This document shows positions 20,043 through 29,482 of a stretch of 64,000 bases of DNA, piece by piece. Source of the stretch: Nocardioides palaemonis (GTDB lineage: Bacteria > Actinomycetota > Actinomycetes > Propionibacteriales > Nocardioidaceae). The notes below the pieces were generated by a model. It had not been told where the DNA came from, searched no databases, and saw nothing but the letters and a program-made list of their open reading frames with translations. Position numbers and translations under genes: made by a program. The stretch lies in the NCBI RefSeq assembly GCF_018275325.1, contig NZ_JAGVQR010000003.1, positions 558,001 to 622,000 on the forward strand. The letters run 5' to 3'. The first letter of the stretch is position 1. Each line of letters starts with the position of its first letter.

Positions 20043-21215
20043 TCAGAGCTGCGACTGGACCCCGGCGAGCAGCTGGCGCGCCATCACGATCCGCTGGACC
20101 TGGTTGGTGCCCTCGTAGATCTGGGTGATCTTGGCGTCGCGCATCATCCGCTCGACCGGGTAGTCGCGGGTGAAGCCGTAGCCGCCGAGGACCTGCACGG
20201 CGTTGACGGTGACCTCCATCGCGACGTCGGAGGCGAAGCACTTGGCCGCGGCGCCGAAGAAGGTGAGGTCGTCGTCGCCACGCTCGGAGCGGCCGGCGGC
20301 GGCGTAGGTCATCTGGCGGGCGGCCTCGACCTTCATGCCCATGTCGGCGAGCATGAACTGCATGCCCTGGAAGTCGCTGATCGACTTCCCGAACTGCTGG
20401 CGCTCCTTCGCGTAGTCGAGCGCGTAGTCGAGCGCCCCCTGGGCGACGCCGACGGCCTGCGCGGCGATGGTGACGCGGGTGTGGTCGAGGGTCTTCATCG
20501 CGGTCGCGAAGCCGGAGCCCTCCTCGCCGATCATCCGGCTGGCGGGGATGCGGACGTTGTCGAGGTAGACCTCGCGGGTCGGCGAGCCCTTGATCCCGAG
20601 CTTCTTCTCCGGGGCGCCGAAGGAGACGCCCTCGTCGGACTTCTCGACCACGAACGCGGAGATGCCGCCGCGGGTCTTCTTCTCGGGGTCGGTGACCGCC
20701 ATGACGGTGTAGAACTCCGACTCGCCGGCGTTGGTGATCCAGCGCTTGACGCCGTCGAGCACCCACTCGTCGCCGTCGCGCACCGCGCGGGTCTTCATGC
20801 CGCCCGCGTCGGAGCCGGCGTCCGGCTCGGACAGGCAGTAGGAGAAGCCGCCCTCGCCCTTGGCGAGCTTGGAGAGGTAGTGCTGCTTGAACTCCTCGGA
20901 GCCCGAGATCTGCACCGGCAGCGAGCCCAGCTTGTTGACCGCGGGGATCAGCGAGGACGACACGCACGCGCGGGCGACCTCCTCGATGACCAGCACGGTG
21001 GCGAGCGCGTCGGCACCGGCGCCGCCGTACTGCTCGGGCACGTGGGGGGCGTGGAAGTCCGAGGCGAGCAGCGCCTCGGCCGCCTCGTGGGGGTAGCGCG
21101 CCTCCTCGTCGACGGCGGCCGCGAACGGCGCGATCTTGGCGTCGCAGAGCGCGCGGACGGCCTCGCGGACCGCCTGGTGCTCCTCGGAGAGGGCGTAGAG
21201 GGGGAACTCGCTCAT
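20043..21215 (-). CDS. fadE25: Acyl-CoA dehydrogenase, FadE25-like
   Basis: 390 residues with the full acyl-CoA dehydrogenase architecture: the N-terminal helical domain, FSYCLSEPDAGSDAGGM at the flavin/substrate interface, WITNAG, and the catalytic Glu368 in YEGTNQVQR. Stretches such as GGAGADALATVLVIEEVARAC closely match mycobacterial FadE25, which is also beside purE/purK and the accD5 cluster. It oxidises acyl-CoA to enoyl-CoA with FAD; chain length unknown. ATG 21215 follows a TAGAAT -10 box by 8 bases, so the earlier in-frame codons are not used. Confidence 0.93.
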   Translation of the reverse strand: MSEFPLYALSEEHQAVREAVRALCDAKIAPFAAAVDEEARYPHEAAEALLASDFHAPHVPEQYGGAGADALATVLVIEEVARACVSSSLIPAVNKLGSLPVQISGSEEFKQHYLSKLAKGEGGFSYCLSEPDAGSDAGGMKTRAVRDGDEWVLDGVKRWITNAGESEFYTVMAVTDPEKKTRGGISAFVVEKSDEGVSFGAPEKKLGIKGSPTREVYLDNVRIPASRMIGEEGSGFATAMKTLDHTRVTIAAQAVGVAQGALDYALDYAKERQQFGKSISDFQGMQFMLADMGMKVEAARQMTYAAAGRSERGDDDLTFFGAAAKCFASDVAMEVTVNAVQVLGGYGFTRDYPVERMMRDAKITQIYEGTNQVQRIVMARQLLAGVQSQL

Positions 21216-21229
21216 GACGACAGATTCTA
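21216..21229 (-). promoter_or_regulatory. Leaderless-type promoter for fadE25
   Basis: TAGAAT (21224-21229, minus strand) lies 8 bases before ATG 21215. It is one of the best -10 matches in the window. Confidence 0.6.
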
Positions 21230-21258
21230 GGACGTCCATGCTTCTACGAGGAGGCGTC

Positions 21259-21270
21259 TACCGTGTGGTC
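21259..21270 (+). promoter_or_regulatory. Possible leaderless promoter for the CoA-binding protein
   Basis: TACCGT (21259-21264) lies 6 bases before ATG 21271. An AGGAGG at 21249-21254 could alternatively serve a GTG start at 21265. Confidence 0.4.
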
Positions 21271-21702
21271 ATGGCCACGTCATGGCAGGACCCAGCCACC
21301 GTCGACCGGATGCTCGACGAGCAGCAGACCTGGGCCGTCGTCGGCCTGTCCGGCGACCCGTCGCGCACCGCGTACTCGATCGCCTCCCTGCTCCAGCAGC
21401 GCGGCAAGAAGGTCGTGCCGGTGCACCCGTCGTTCGCCGACCCGGCGACGCCCCCGGTCCTCGGCGAGCAGGGCTACGCCACGCTGGCCGACATCCCGTT
21501 CCCGGTCGACGTCGTCGACGTGTTCCGCCGCTCAGAGGCGGCCGGGCAGTTCGCCGACGAGGCGGTCGCGATCGGTGCGGGCGGGGTGTGGTTCCAGCTC
21601 GGCGTGGTCGACGAGGACGCGTTCGCGCGCACCGTGGCCGCCGGCGTGCCGATGGTGATGGACACCTGCCCGGCGATCGAGTGGCGCAAGCGAGGCGCCT
21701 AG
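21271..21702 (+). CDS. CoA-binding domain protein (YccU type)
   Basis: 143 residues, a single Rossmann-like CoA-binding domain. The N-terminal TWAVVGLSGDPSRTAYSIA and VVPVHPSF match the family, as do DVVDVFRRSE and the C-terminal GVWFQLGV and MDTCPAIEW with a conserved Cys. These proteins bind CoA or NADP in vitro; the cellular role is not settled. The stop codon shares the palindrome CTAG with the stop of the convergent oxidoreductase gene, leaving no spacer. Confidence 0.88.
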   Translation: MATSWQDPATVDRMLDEQQTWAVVGLSGDPSRTAYSIASLLQQRGKKVVPVHPSFADPATPPVLGEQGYATLADIPFPVDVVDVFRRSEAAGQFADEAVAIGAGGVWFQLGVVDEDAFARTVAAGVPMVMDTCPAIEWRKRGA

Positions 21703-22682
21703 ATCTCCACGGCCGCCTCGGCCATCGGGACCCCGAGCTGGGTGAGGCACTCCCCCAGCACCCACATCACGTCGAGGGTGTCCGACAGCGGCATCACCGG
21801 GCTCTCGGTGAGGCCGGCGGCCAGGCAGCGGTGCACCTCCTCGGCCTGGTGCGTGTAGCCGCGCCCGGTGGCCGGGTGCTCGAGCACGCGCGGCTCCTCG
21901 TCCCCGCGGCGGACGACGAGGCGCTCGGGGTGGTGGAAGGGCGGGCACAGCTCGATCGAGCCCTCGGTGCCGACCACGACCGCGGCTCCCGGCGTCGCCG
22001 CCGCGAGCGAGCTGGTGAGCGCGGCGGCCCGGCCGTCGTCGTGGGCGAGGTGGATCGCGGCGGAGGCGTCGGCGCCGTTGGGGAAGCGGGTGCCGGTGGC
22101 CACGACCCGGTCCGGCCGGCCGAGGAGGTGCTGGGCGAGCGAGATCGGGTAGACGCCGAGGTCGAGGACCGACCCGCCGCCGAGCGCGAGGTCGAAGAGC
22201 CGGCTCGACGGGTCGTACGCACGGTGCGCGCCGAAGTCGGCCTGGACCAGGACCGGGTCGCCGATCTCTCCCGCGGCGACGAGGTCGCGCGCGGCCGCGA
22301 CGGCGGGCTGGAACCGGGTCCACATCGCCTCCATGCAGAACACGCCCGCCGCTCGCGCGGCGGCGACGACCTCCTCGGCCCCGGCGAGCGTGGCGGTGAA
22401 CGCCTTCTCCACCAGCAGCGGGGTGCCGCGCTCGATCGCGGCGAGGGCGATCGCGTGGTGCTGCGGGTGGGGCGTGGCGACGTAGAGCACGTCGAGGTCG
22501 GCGGCGAGCAGGTCGGCGTAGGTCCCGGAGCCGGCGGCACCCGCGCGGGCGGCGAACTCGCGCGCGCGGTCCGCGTCGCGGCTGCCCACGAAGGCGATCT
22601 CGGCGTCCGGCACGAGGGCGAGGTCCTCGGCGAAGACGGCGGCCATCCGGCCGGTGGCGGCGATTCCCCAGCGCACGGTCAT
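21699..22682 (-). CDS. Gfo/Idh/MocA family oxidoreductase
   Basis: 327 residues. The N-terminal Rossmann motif is GIAATGRMAAVFAEDL and the family-typical VEKAFTATLAGAEEV contains the EKP-like lysine region (here VEKAF). The C-terminal alpha/beta domain carries GGGSVLDLGVYPISL with the Asp/Tyr used in catalysis by many members. It resembles trans-1,2-dihydrobenzene-1,2-diol dehydrogenase-like proteins and should oxidise or reduce a sugar or cyclic polyol with NAD(P). Substrate unknown. Start ATG 22682 lies 6 bases after a TAGGCT box. Confidence 0.88.
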   Translation of the reverse strand: MTVRWGIAATGRMAAVFAEDLALVPDAEIAFVGSRDADRAREFAARAGAAGSGTYADLLAADLDVLYVATPHPQHHAIALAAIERGTPLLVEKAFTATLAGAEEVVAAARAAGVFCMEAMWTRFQPAVAAARDLVAAGEIGDPVLVQADFGAHRAYDPSSRLFDLALGGGSVLDLGVYPISLAQHLLGRPDRVVATGTRFPNGADASAAIHLAHDDGRAAALTSSLAAATPGAAVVVGTEGSIELCPPFHHPERLVVRRGDEEPRVLEHPATGRGYTHQAEEVHRCLAAGLTESPVMPLSDTLDVMWVLGECLTQLGVPMAEAAVEI

Positions 22683-22694
22683 GGCCCCAGCCTA
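22683..22694 (-). promoter_or_regulatory. Leaderless-type promoter for the Gfo/Idh/MocA gene
   Basis: TAGGCT (22689-22694, minus strand) lies 6 bases before ATG 22682. Confidence 0.5.
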
Positions 22695-22708
22695 GGGATA
22701 CTGGGTGC

Positions 22709-23137
22709 GTGCGCGACCTCCACGTCCCGGCCGGCCCCGGCCTCCCCGAGGGCCTGGTCGTGCCTGCCGCCGAGCTGGTCGAGCGGTTCTCCCGCTCCCC
22801 CGGCCCCGGTGGTCAGTCGGTCAACACCACCGACTCGCGCGTCGAGCTGGACTACGACGTCGCGTCCTCGACCGTCCTGACCGACACCCAGCGCCGGCGT
22901 GCACTGCGGCGGTGGCCGTCGGGCACGGTCTCCATCGCCGCCTCGGAGCACCGCTCCCAGCACCGCAACCGGGTCGCGGCGCGCGAGCGGCTCGCCGCGC
23001 TGCTGCGCGAGGCGCTGGCGCCTCCCCCGCCGCCGCGGCGACCCACCCGCCCGAGCCGCGGCGCCAAGGAGCGACGGCTCAAGGCCAAGAAGGAGCGCGC
23101 GCAGACCAAGTCGCTGCGCGGCCGGGTGCGCGACTAG
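22709..23137 (+). CDS. arfB: Alternative ribosome-rescue factor / peptidyl-tRNA hydrolase ArfB
   Basis: 142 residues with the GGQ motif at 34-36 ([19 protein letters not shown]) that triggers peptidyl-tRNA hydrolysis. The basic, disordered C-terminal tail ([25 protein letters not shown]) is the part that reads the empty mRNA channel in stalled ribosomes. It lacks the codon-recognition domains of RF1/RF2, so the short length is normal for ArfB/YaeJ/ICT1. GTG 22709 is used. The stop overlaps the convergent purE stop within CTAG. Confidence 0.92.
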   Translation: MRDLHVPAGPGLPEGLVVPAAELVERFSRSPGPGGQSVNTTDSRVELDYDVASSTVLTDTQRRRALRRWPSGTVSIAASEHRSQHRNRVAARERLAALLREALAPPPPPRRPTRPSRGAKERRLKAKKERAQTKSLRGRVRD

Positions 23138-23679
23138 AAGCCGACGCGCCGGGTGTGGCCGGCGGCGGCCTGCCGCACCACCTCGCCCTTGGCGTGGGCG
23201 GTCTCGGCGAGCGTGGCCTGGTAGTCGACGAGGCGCTGCTGCAGCTCCGGGTCGCTGGTGCCGAGGATCCGCGCGGCCAGGATGCCGGCGTTCTTCGCGT
23301 TGCCGATCGCCACGGTCGCGACCGGGATGCCGCCCGGCATCTGCACGATCGAGAGCAGCGAGTCCATGCCGTCGAGGTACTTGAGCGGCACCGGCACGCC
23401 GATCACCGGGAGCGGCGTCACCGACGCGAGCATCCCCGGCAGGTGGGCGGCTCCGCCCGCGCCGGCGATGACGACCGACAGCCCCCGGGTGTGGGCCTGC
23501 TGGCCCCACGCCACCATCTCGGTCGGCATCCGGTGCGCCGACACGACGTCGGCCTCCCAGGCGACGCCGAGCTCGGTGAGCACCTCCCCCGCGGCCTGCA
23601 TGACGGGCCAGTCGGAGTCCGACCCCATCACGATGCCGACCCGTGCGCCGGCCTGCTGTCCCTGCCCCTGCCCGTCCAT
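23134..23679 (-). CDS. purE: N5-carboxyaminoimidazole ribonucleotide mutase
   Basis: 181 residues. [15 protein letters not shown] and VSAHRMP are the substrate-binding and catalytic signatures of class I PurE, and GGAAHLPGM and [16 protein letters not shown] follow. It converts N5-CAIR to CAIR in purine synthesis, directly after the PurK step encoded upstream. ATG 23679 has GAGG 6-7 bases upstream; an in-frame GTG at 23691 overlaps the purK stop (GTGA) and would add four residues. Either way the two genes are coupled. Confidence 0.95.
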   Translation of the reverse strand: MDGQGQGQQAGARVGIVMGSDSDWPVMQAAGEVLTELGVAWEADVVSAHRMPTEMVAWGQQAHTRGLSVVIAGAGGAAHLPGMLASVTPLPVIGVPVPLKYLDGMDSLLSIVQMPGGIPVATVAIGNAKNAGILAARILGTSDPELQQRLVDYQATLAETAHAKGEVVRQAAAGHTRRVGF

Positions 23680-23687
23680 CGCTGTCC

Positions 23688-24857
23688 TCACTCGCTCTCG
23701 TTGCCGAGGTCGCCGCGGAACCACGCGGCGGCGTGCCGGGCGCGCTCGAGGCAGTCCTCGAGGTCGTCGCCGTAGGCGTTGACGTGACCGACCTTGCGGC
23801 CCGGCCGCAGGTCCTTGCCGTAGAGGTGCACCCGGAGCCGGGGGTCGCGGGCCATCGCGTGCGGGAGCCCGTCGTAGAGGTGCCCGGCGTCGGTGGGGCC
23901 GCCCAGGATGTTGACCATCACGGTCCAGGCGGCGCGCGGCGCAGGCGAGCCCAGCGGCAGGTCCATCACCGCGCGGAGGTGGTTCTCGAACTGCGACGTC
24001 ACCGCGCCGTCCTGCGTCCAGTGGCCGGTGTTGTGCGGTCGCATGGCCAGCTCGTTGACCAGGATCCGGCCGTCGGTGGTCTCGAAGAGCTCGACGGCGA
24101 GGATGCCGGTGACGTCCAGCGCGCCGGCGATCCGCAGCGCGATCTCCTGCGCCTGCCCGGCGAGCGCCGGGTCGAGGTCGGGGGCCGGCGCGACCACCTC
24201 GTGGCAGATGCCGTCGAGCTGCGTGGACGCCACGACCGGGTACGCCGCGGCCTGCCCGCTCGGGGAGCGGGCGACGAGCGCGGACAGCTCGCGGCGGAAG
24301 TCGACCAGCTCCTCGGCGAGGACCTCCACCCCGGCGGCCGCTGCGGCGTCGAAGGCGACCTGCGCCTCGTCGAGCGCGCGGACGACCCACACGCCCTTGC
24401 CGTCGTACCCGCCGCGGGTGGTCTTGAGCACGCACGGCAGCCCGAACGCCTCGACCTCGGCGGTGGTCGTGACCACCGCGTTGCGCGGGCACGGGACGTC
24501 GAGCGCGGCGAGGCGGCGGCGCATGACCGCCTTGTCCTGGGCGTGGACCAGCGCGTCCGGCCCCGGGCGCACGGCGACGCCGTCGGCCTCGAGGGCGTGG
24601 AGGTGGTCGGTCGGGACGTGCTCGTGGTCGAAGGTCACCACGGCCGCGCCCTCGGTGACCCGGCGCAGCGTGGGCAGGTCGGTGTAGTCGCCGACGAGCT
24701 GGTCGGGGATCACCTGGGCGGCCGAGACCCCCTCGGCCTCGGCCAGCAGGCGCAGCGGCAGGCCCAGGCCGATCGCCGGCTGGGCCATCATCCGGGCGAG
24801 CTGCCCACCTCCGATGACGGCGAGCGTGGGGGCACGGTGCGAGCCGGTCGAGGACAC
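23688..24857 (-). CDS. purK: N5-carboxyaminoimidazole ribonucleotide synthase
   Basis: 389 residues, ATP-grasp enzyme using ATP and bicarbonate to carboxylate AIR. The N-terminal [12 protein letters not shown], the ATP-grasp [15 protein letters not shown] and the C-terminal [14 protein letters not shown] (metal/ATP site) are all present. The GTG at 24857 is favoured over the longer frame because TAGACT ends 7 bases before it. The pair purK-purE has the same order in mycobacteria next to fadE25. Confidence 0.94.
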   Translation of the reverse strand: MSSTGSHRAPTLAVIGGGQLARMMAQPAIGLGLPLRLLAEAEGVSAAQVIPDQLVGDYTDLPTLRRVTEGAAVVTFDHEHVPTDHLHALEADGVAVRPGPDALVHAQDKAVMRRRLAALDVPCPRNAVVTTTAEVEAFGLPCVLKTTRGGYDGKGVWVVRALDEAQVAFDAAAAAGVEVLAEELVDFRRELSALVARSPSGQAAAYPVVASTQLDGICHEVVAPAPDLDPALAGQAQEIALRIAGALDVTGILAVELFETTDGRILVNELAMRPHNTGHWTQDGAVTSQFENHLRAVMDLPLGSPAPRAAWTVMVNILGGPTDAGHLYDGLPHAMARDPRLRVHLYGKDLRPGRKVGHVNAYGDDLEDCLERARHAAAWFRGDLGNESE

Positions 24858-24870
24858 GCGAGGGAGTCTA
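24858..24870 (-). promoter_or_regulatory. Leaderless-type promoter for purKE
   Basis: TAGACT (24865-24870, minus strand) lies 7 bases before GTG 24857, just after the stop of the winged-helix gene. Confidence 0.55.
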
Positions 24871-24873
24871 GGG

Positions 24874-25191
24874 TCAGGCTCCGGCGGTGGCCGCGTCGGT
24901 CTCGAAGCGGAGCCCACGGCCCCGGTGGGTGGTGATCAGCGTGGGGTTGCGCGGGTCGTCGCCGAGCTTGCGGCGCAGCCACCCCAGGTGCACGTCGATG
25001 GTCTTGGAGCTGGTGTAGAACGAGGTCTGCCAGACCTCCGACATCAGCTCGCCGCGCGTGACGATGTCACCGGGGCGCGCCATCAGGGCGTGCAGGAGCT
25101 GGAGCTCCTTGCGCGCGAGCCTGATCTCGTCGTCACCGCGCCACACCTGGCCGGTCTTGGGGTCGAGGCGGACGTCCTGCACAGCCAACAC
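24874..25191 (-). CDS. Stand-alone OmpR/PhoB-type winged-helix DNA-binding protein
   Basis: 105 residues that are only the DNA-binding effector domain: LDPKTGQVWRGDDEIRLARKELQLLHALM, then the recognition region TSSKTIDVHLGWLRRKLGDDP and the wing TTHRGRGLRFE. There is no receiver domain with a phosphorylatable Asp, and no histidine kinase nearby. The GTG at 25191 has a TACGGT box 7 bases upstream, so this is the true start and not a truncation by a wrong call. It may regulate constitutively or through a partner. It lies between the purKE pair and an adenylate cyclase. Confidence 0.88.
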   Translation of the reverse strand: MLAVQDVRLDPKTGQVWRGDDEIRLARKELQLLHALMARPGDIVTRGELMSEVWQTSFYTSSKTIDVHLGWLRRKLGDDPRNPTLITTHRGRGLRFETDAATAGA

Positions 25192-25204
25192 GGGCCCGAC
25201 CGTA
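25192..25204 (-). promoter_or_regulatory. Leaderless-type promoter for the winged-helix gene
   Basis: TACGGT (25199-25204, minus strand) lies 7 bases before GTG 25191. Confidence 0.5.
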
Positions 25205-25275
25205 GGGACGGGCGGACCCGGCGGAGGCCCGTATGGACGAATTGTGGAGAACTGGTCTGGTCCAGTACCGGCCGC

Positions 25276-26280
25276 TCAGCGGCGCCGGACCGCCACCGGC
25301 TCGACGAGGCCGAAGCCCCGCACCGGGCGGGCCGGCAGCCGGCGGTGCTCCCACTCCTCGGGGGGCAGCAGGTCGGCGGTGTTCTGGTCGACGATCAGGC
25401 GGTTGCGCCGCGCGACCTGGGTGAGCCGGGCGGCCAGGTTGACCGGGGGGCCGAAGATGTCGCCGAGGCGCTGGATCACCGGACCGCTCGCCAGCCCGAG
25501 GCGTACGTCGGGCATCTTCGCGTCGCGGCCGATCACGTTGATGATCCCCTCCGCGACCCCGACCGCCTCCTCGGCGGTGTTGGTGACGAACAGGACCGAG
25601 TCGCCGAGGCTCTTGATGATCCGGCCGCCGAAACGCGCCACCACGTCCTGGCAGCGGCTCTCGAAGACCTCCACGAGGTCGCCGATCTCGTCGCGGTCGA
25701 GGGTGTTGGACAGCGCGGTGAACGAGACCAGGTCGGCGAAGCCGACCGAGACGTCGATCGTGTGCAGGTCCTCGTCCTTGGCGCCCATCGCCTCGATCCG
25801 GCCGACGGCGGCCGCGAGGTGGCGGCGCCAGGCGTAGACCAGGAGCCGCTCGAAGGGCGGGTTGACCTCGTTGATCAGGCGCATCGCCGACCCGATCCGC
25901 GACCCGGTCGCCTCCTCGCCCGACTCGAGCTCCTCGACCCGGCTGACCAGCGTGGAGACCTCCCAGTCGGCGAGCCGGGCCATCGTCTGCCCGACGCCGC
26001 GGGTCAGGTTGACGGCCATGTCGAAGTCGACCGCTCCGGCGTCCACGAAGCCCATGAGCGTCGCCACGGCCTCGACGTCGGCCGCCGTGTAGGCCTTCTC
26101 CCCCACGAACTCGGGGAAGCCGAGCGCACGCCACAACCGGCGGGTCTGCTCGACGGTCAGGCCGGTCTCGGCGGCCACCTCGAGGGCGTTGAACTCAGGC
26201 GCGGCGCGCAGGATCGCGTCGTCGAGCCGTTCTCCGGGCGCGCGACCGGACGAGCCGCGCGCGGCGCGGTCAGGAGCCAT
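25276..26280 (-). CDS. Class III adenylate/guanylate cyclase with N-terminal regulatory domain
   Basis: 334 residues, soluble. The N-terminal 150 residues are helical (LEVAAETGLTVEQTRRLWRALGFP, MGFVDAGAVDFDMAVNLTRGVGQTMARLADWEV) and resemble the autoinhibitory, pH-responsive domain of mycobacterial Rv1264/Rv2212. The cyclase domain follows: metal-binding Asp in VGFADLVSFT, Lys and second metal Asp in IIKSLGDSVLF, and the transition-state Asn/Arg in PPVNLAARL. All key residues appear intact, so cAMP production is expected. ATG 26280 overlaps the end of the PH-domain gene by 11 bases; GTG 26298 is an alternative. Confidence 0.9.
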   Translation of the reverse strand: MAPDRAARGSSGRAPGERLDDAILRAAPEFNALEVAAETGLTVEQTRRLWRALGFPEFVGEKAYTAADVEAVATLMGFVDAGAVDFDMAVNLTRGVGQTMARLADWEVSTLVSRVEELESGEEATGSRIGSAMRLINEVNPPFERLLVYAWRRHLAAAVGRIEAMGAKDEDLHTIDVSVGFADLVSFTALSNTLDRDEIGDLVEVFESRCQDVVARFGGRIIKSLGDSVLFVTNTAEEAVGVAEGIINVIGRDAKMPDVRLGLASGPVIQRLGDIFGPPVNLAARLTQVARRNRLIVDQNTADLLPPEEWEHRRLPARPVRGFGLVEPVAVRRR

Positions 26281-26773
26281 CGTCGCGGCGGTCACCACCG
26301 GAGAGCCGGTGCAGCTCGTCGGACACCTTGAGCTGGACCTGCTCCACCTGCGGGATGTCGCTGAGCTCGACGCTGCCGTCGGTGCTCGCGTCGGAGACGA
26401 CGAGGGTGCCGCAGCCGAAGATCCGGTCGATCACGCCGATCTCGAAGTCAACGCCGCTGATCCGGTTGAGCGGGATCGTGCGGCCCTCCTTGGCGATGAA
26501 GCCGGAGCGCTTGATGAAGCGGCGGTTGGTGAACGTGTAGGTCGTGGTCAGCCAGCGCAGGAACGGCGCGACGAGGAACCACACCAGCGCGACGAGGAGC
26601 ACCACCCAGCCGATCCAGCGCACCGCGGAGCTGTCGGTCACCCCGGTGAGGAACAGTGCGAGCGCGAGCGCCAGCACGACGACCAGACCGGGCAGGATCA
26701 GCGCCTTGGGGTGGGTGCGGGTCGAGACGACGACGTGCTCGCCCTCGTTGAGGAGCTTGCTGGGGAACGCCAC
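26270..26773 (-). CDS. PH-like (bPH2/YdbS type) membrane protein
   Basis: 167 residues. A short N-terminal segment (LLNEGEHVVVSTRTHPKALI) leads to two transmembrane helices (about 27-42 and 50-72), then a bacterial PH-like domain (TTTYTFTNRRFIKRSGFIAKEGRTIPLNRISGVDFEIGVIDRIFGCGTLVVSDA). It corresponds to mycobacterial Rv3278c, encoded at the same place beside birA. Function is unknown; the domain probably binds another envelope protein. It is followed by the cyclase gene with overlap. Confidence 0.88.
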   Translation of the reverse strand: MAFPSKLLNEGEHVVVSTRTHPKALILPGLVVVLALALALFLTGVTDSSAVRWIGWVVLLVALVWFLVAPFLRWLTTTYTFTNRRFIKRSGFIAKEGRTIPLNRISGVDFEIGVIDRIFGCGTLVVSDASTDGSVELSDIPQVEQVQLKVSDELHRLSGGDRRDDGS

Positions 26774-26788
26774 GCGCCGATCATGTCA

Positions 26789-27571
26789 CTACGCGGGGCG
26801 CACGTGCACGACATCGCCGGCGGCGACGGTGAAGGTGCCGTCGTCGGTCCCGACGACCAGCGCGCCCGAGGCGTCCACGTCGAGGGCCTCGCCGCGGCGT
26901 ACGTCCCCGCCCGGCAGGTGCACGTCGACCGTGCGGCCGACGGTCACGCACACGTCGGCGTACGCCCCGCGCAGCGCGTCGGTGTCGTCGAGCAGCCCCA
27001 TCAGCCCGTGCAGCGACCCGAGGACCTGGCCGAGCAGGCCGGTGCGCTCGACCGGCTCCCCCGTCTCCAGCGACACCGAGGTCGCCAGGGCGACCGGCAG
27101 CTCGTCGAGGGTCTGGTCGACGTTGATCCCGACCCCGACGACGGCGACCGGCCCGTCCGCGGTCTCGACCCGCTCGACCAGGATCCCGGCCACCTTGCGA
27201 CCGTCGACCAGCACGTCGTTGGGCCACTTGAGGCCGATGTCGGGCAGCCGGTCGGCGAGCGCGGCCTGGACGGCGTACCCGGTGAGCAGCGGCAGCCACG
27301 GCCACGCGTCCGCCGGCAGGTCGGGGCGCAGCAGCACCGAGAAGGTCAGGGAGGAGCGCGGTGGCGTCTCCCACACCCGGTCGAGGCGGCCGCGCCCGGC
27401 GGTCTGGTGCTCGGTCACGAGCACCAGACCGGGCGCCTCGCCCGCGCGGGCCCGTGCGGCGAGGGCGGCGTTGGTCGAGGGCGTGGCCTCCTCGACCTCC
27501 ACGCGCCAGCCCGCCGGGACGGCGATCCGGTCGGTGTCGAGGGGAGGGCGAGGTGGGGGCGCGGCGGTCAT
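26789..27571 (-). CDS. birA: Biotin-[acetyl-CoA-carboxylase] ligase
   Basis: 260 residues, without the N-terminal DNA-binding domain of bifunctional BirA. The biotin/ATP-binding loop is TEHQTAGRGRLDRVW, and LKWPNDVLVDGRKVAGILVE and VVGVGINV are conserved. It attaches biotin to Lys of the AccA (45847-47628) and pyruvate carboxylase (58296-61679) carrier domains. It is divergent from accD5, as in mycobacteria. ATG 27571 has a weak -10 candidate (CAATCT) 7 bases upstream. Confidence 0.95.
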   Translation of the reverse strand: MTAAPPPRPPLDTDRIAVPAGWRVEVEEATPSTNAALAARARAGEAPGLVLVTEHQTAGRGRLDRVWETPPRSSLTFSVLLRPDLPADAWPWLPLLTGYAVQAALADRLPDIGLKWPNDVLVDGRKVAGILVERVETADGPVAVVGVGINVDQTLDELPVALATSVSLETGEPVERTGLLGQVLGSLHGLMGLLDDTDALRGAYADVCVTVGRTVDVHLPGGDVRRGEALDVDASGALVVGTDDGTFTVAAGDVVHVRPA

Positions 27572-27622
27572 GGGCACTAGATTGCCGGACGGATCCGTTT
27601 CGACCGACCAGGAGGCCACGGC

Positions 27623-29251
27623 GTGAGCGCACAGCCGGGTGAGGGCACCGACGTCCCCTCGCAGGACACAGGCATCGACATCCGCACGACGGCCGGCAAG
27701 CTGGCCGACCTCGAGCGCCGTCTCGACGAGGCGGTGCACGCGGGGTCCGACAAGGCGATCGAGAAGCAGCACGCGAAGGGCCGGCGCACCGCCCGCGAGC
27801 GGATCGAGATGCTCTTCGACGAGGGCACCTTCGTCGAGCTCGACGAGCTCGCCCGCCACCGCTCCACCGCGTTCGGGCTGGAGAAGAACCGCCCCTACGG
27901 CGACGGCGTGGTCACCGGCTACGGCGAGGTCAACGGCCGCACCGTGTGCGTGTTCAGCCAGGACTTCACCGTGTTCGGCGGCTCGCTGGGCGAGGTCTAC
28001 GGCGAGAAGATCACCAAGGTCATGGACCTCGCGATCAAGACCGGCTGCCCGATCATCGGCATCAACGAGGGCGCCGGCGCCCGCATCCAGGAGGGCGTGG
28101 TCTCCCTCGGCCTCTACGGCGAGATCTTCCGCCGCAACGTCCACGCCTCGGGCGTGATCCCGCAGATCAGCCTGATCATGGGCAACTGCGCGGGCGGCCA
28201 CGTCTACTCCCCCGCCGTCACCGACTTCACCGTGATGGTCGACCAGACCTCGGCGATGTTCATCACCGGCCCCGACGTGATCAAGACCGTCACCGGCGAG
28301 GACGTCACGATGGAGGACCTCGGCGGCGCCCGGACCCACAACACCAAGTCCGGCAACGCCCACTACATGGCCTCCGACGAGGAGGACGCCATCGAGTACG
28401 TGAAGTCGATGCTGTCCTACCTCCCGCAGAACAACCTCGATCCGGCCCCGACCTACGACGAGGCGCCGGACATGGAGGTCACCGACCTCGACCGCACCCT
28501 CGACACGCTCATCCCGGACTCGCCGAACCAGCCCTACGACATGCACGACGTGATCACCGCCGTGCTCGACGACGAGGAGTTCCTCGAGGTCCAGGAGCTG
28601 TTCGCGCCCAACATCCTGATCGGCTTCGGCCGGGTCGAGGGCCAGTCGGTGGGCGTCGTGGCCAACCAGCCGATGCAGTTCGCTGGCACCCTCGACATCG
28701 ACGCGTCCGAGAAGGCCGCCCGGTTCGTCCGGTTCTGCGACGCCTTCAACCTCCCGGTGCTCACCTTCGTCGACGTCCCGGGCTTCCTGCCCGGCACCGA
28801 CCAGGAGTGGGACGGCATCATCCGCCGCGGCGCGAAGCTGATCTACGCCTACGCCGAGGCCACGGTCCCGCTCGTCACCACGATCACCCGCAAGGCCTAC
28901 GGCGGCGCCTACGACGTGATGGGCTCCAAGCACCTCGGCGCCGACATCAACATCGCCTGGCCCACCGCCCAGATCGCGGTCATGGGCGCCCAGGGCGCGG
29001 CCAACATCCTGCACCGCAAGACCCTCAAGAAGGTCGCGGACGCCGGCGGCGACGTCGAGGCGAAGCGCGCGGAACTGATCGAGGAGTACGAGACCACCCT
29101 CGCCAACCCCTACATCGCGGCCGAGCGCGGCTACGTCGACGCCGTCGTCGCACCCCACGAGACCCGCGTCGAGATCGTCCGGGCACTGCGGATGCTGCGC
29201 ACCAAGCGCGAGAGCCTCCCGCCCAAGAAGCACGGGAACATCCCGCTGTGA
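27623..29251 (+). CDS. accD5: Acyl-CoA (propionyl-CoA) carboxylase carboxyltransferase beta subunit
   Basis: 542 residues, a full biotin carboxyltransferase with N and C crotonase-like halves: [20 protein letters not shown] and [14 protein letters not shown] in the first, and [28 protein letters not shown] and [16 protein letters not shown] in the second. It transfers carboxyl from carboxybiotin on AccA to propionyl- or other acyl-CoA, giving methylmalonyl-CoA. CAGGAGG precedes GTG 27623. The stop overlaps the accE start. The order birA < > accD5-accE-maf is that of mycobacteria, supporting the name. Confidence 0.95.
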   Translation: MSAQPGEGTDVPSQDTGIDIRTTAGKLADLERRLDEAVHAGSDKAIEKQHAKGRRTARERIEMLFDEGTFVELDELARHRSTAFGLEKNRPYGDGVVTGYGEVNGRTVCVFSQDFTVFGGSLGEVYGEKITKVMDLAIKTGCPIIGINEGAGARIQEGVVSLGLYGEIFRRNVHASGVIPQISLIMGNCAGGHVYSPAVTDFTVMVDQTSAMFITGPDVIKTVTGEDVTMEDLGGARTHNTKSGNAHYMASDEEDAIEYVKSMLSYLPQNNLDPAPTYDEAPDMEVTDLDRTLDTLIPDSPNQPYDMHDVITAVLDDEEFLEVQELFAPNILIGFGRVEGQSVGVVANQPMQFAGTLDIDASEKAARFVRFCDAFNLPVLTFVDVPGFLPGTDQEWDGIIRRGAKLIYAYAEATVPLVTTITRKAYGGAYDVMGSKHLGADINIAWPTAQIAVMGAQGAANILHRKTLKKVADAGGDVEAKRAELIEEYETTLANPYIAAERGYVDAVVAPHETRVEIVRALRMLRTKRESLPPKKHGNIPL

Positions 29252-29469
29252 GCGGCGAGCAGGCACAACGACCCCTCTTGAAGGTGGTCAACCCCGACGC
29301 CACCACCGAGGAGGTCGCGGCCCTGGTCGCGGTCTTCTCGGCGCTCGGGTCAGCTGGCGGCGAGCCGCCGCGCAAGCCCCGCCCGACGTGGAACCTCCCC
29401 TCGCGCGGCGTGCGCCAGACCCACCGCCCGGGTGTGGGCGCGTGGCGCGCCAGCGGCCTGCCGCACTGA
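29248..29469 (+). CDS. accE5: Acyl-CoA carboxylase epsilon subunit
   Basis: 73 residues, easily missed because a longer wrong-start frame covers it. The core [21 protein letters not shown] and the C-terminal [25 protein letters not shown] match actinobacterial AccE subunits, which bridge alpha and beta subunits and stimulate activity. GTG 29248 overlaps the accD5 stop (GTGA). The stop is followed at once by CGTACG and a 49-base palindrome. Confidence 0.9.
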   Translation: MSGEQAQRPLLKVVNPDATTEEVAALVAVFSALGSAGGEPPRKPRPTWNLPSRGVRQTHRPGVGAWRASGLPH

Positions 29470-29482
29470 CGTACGAGCGCGC

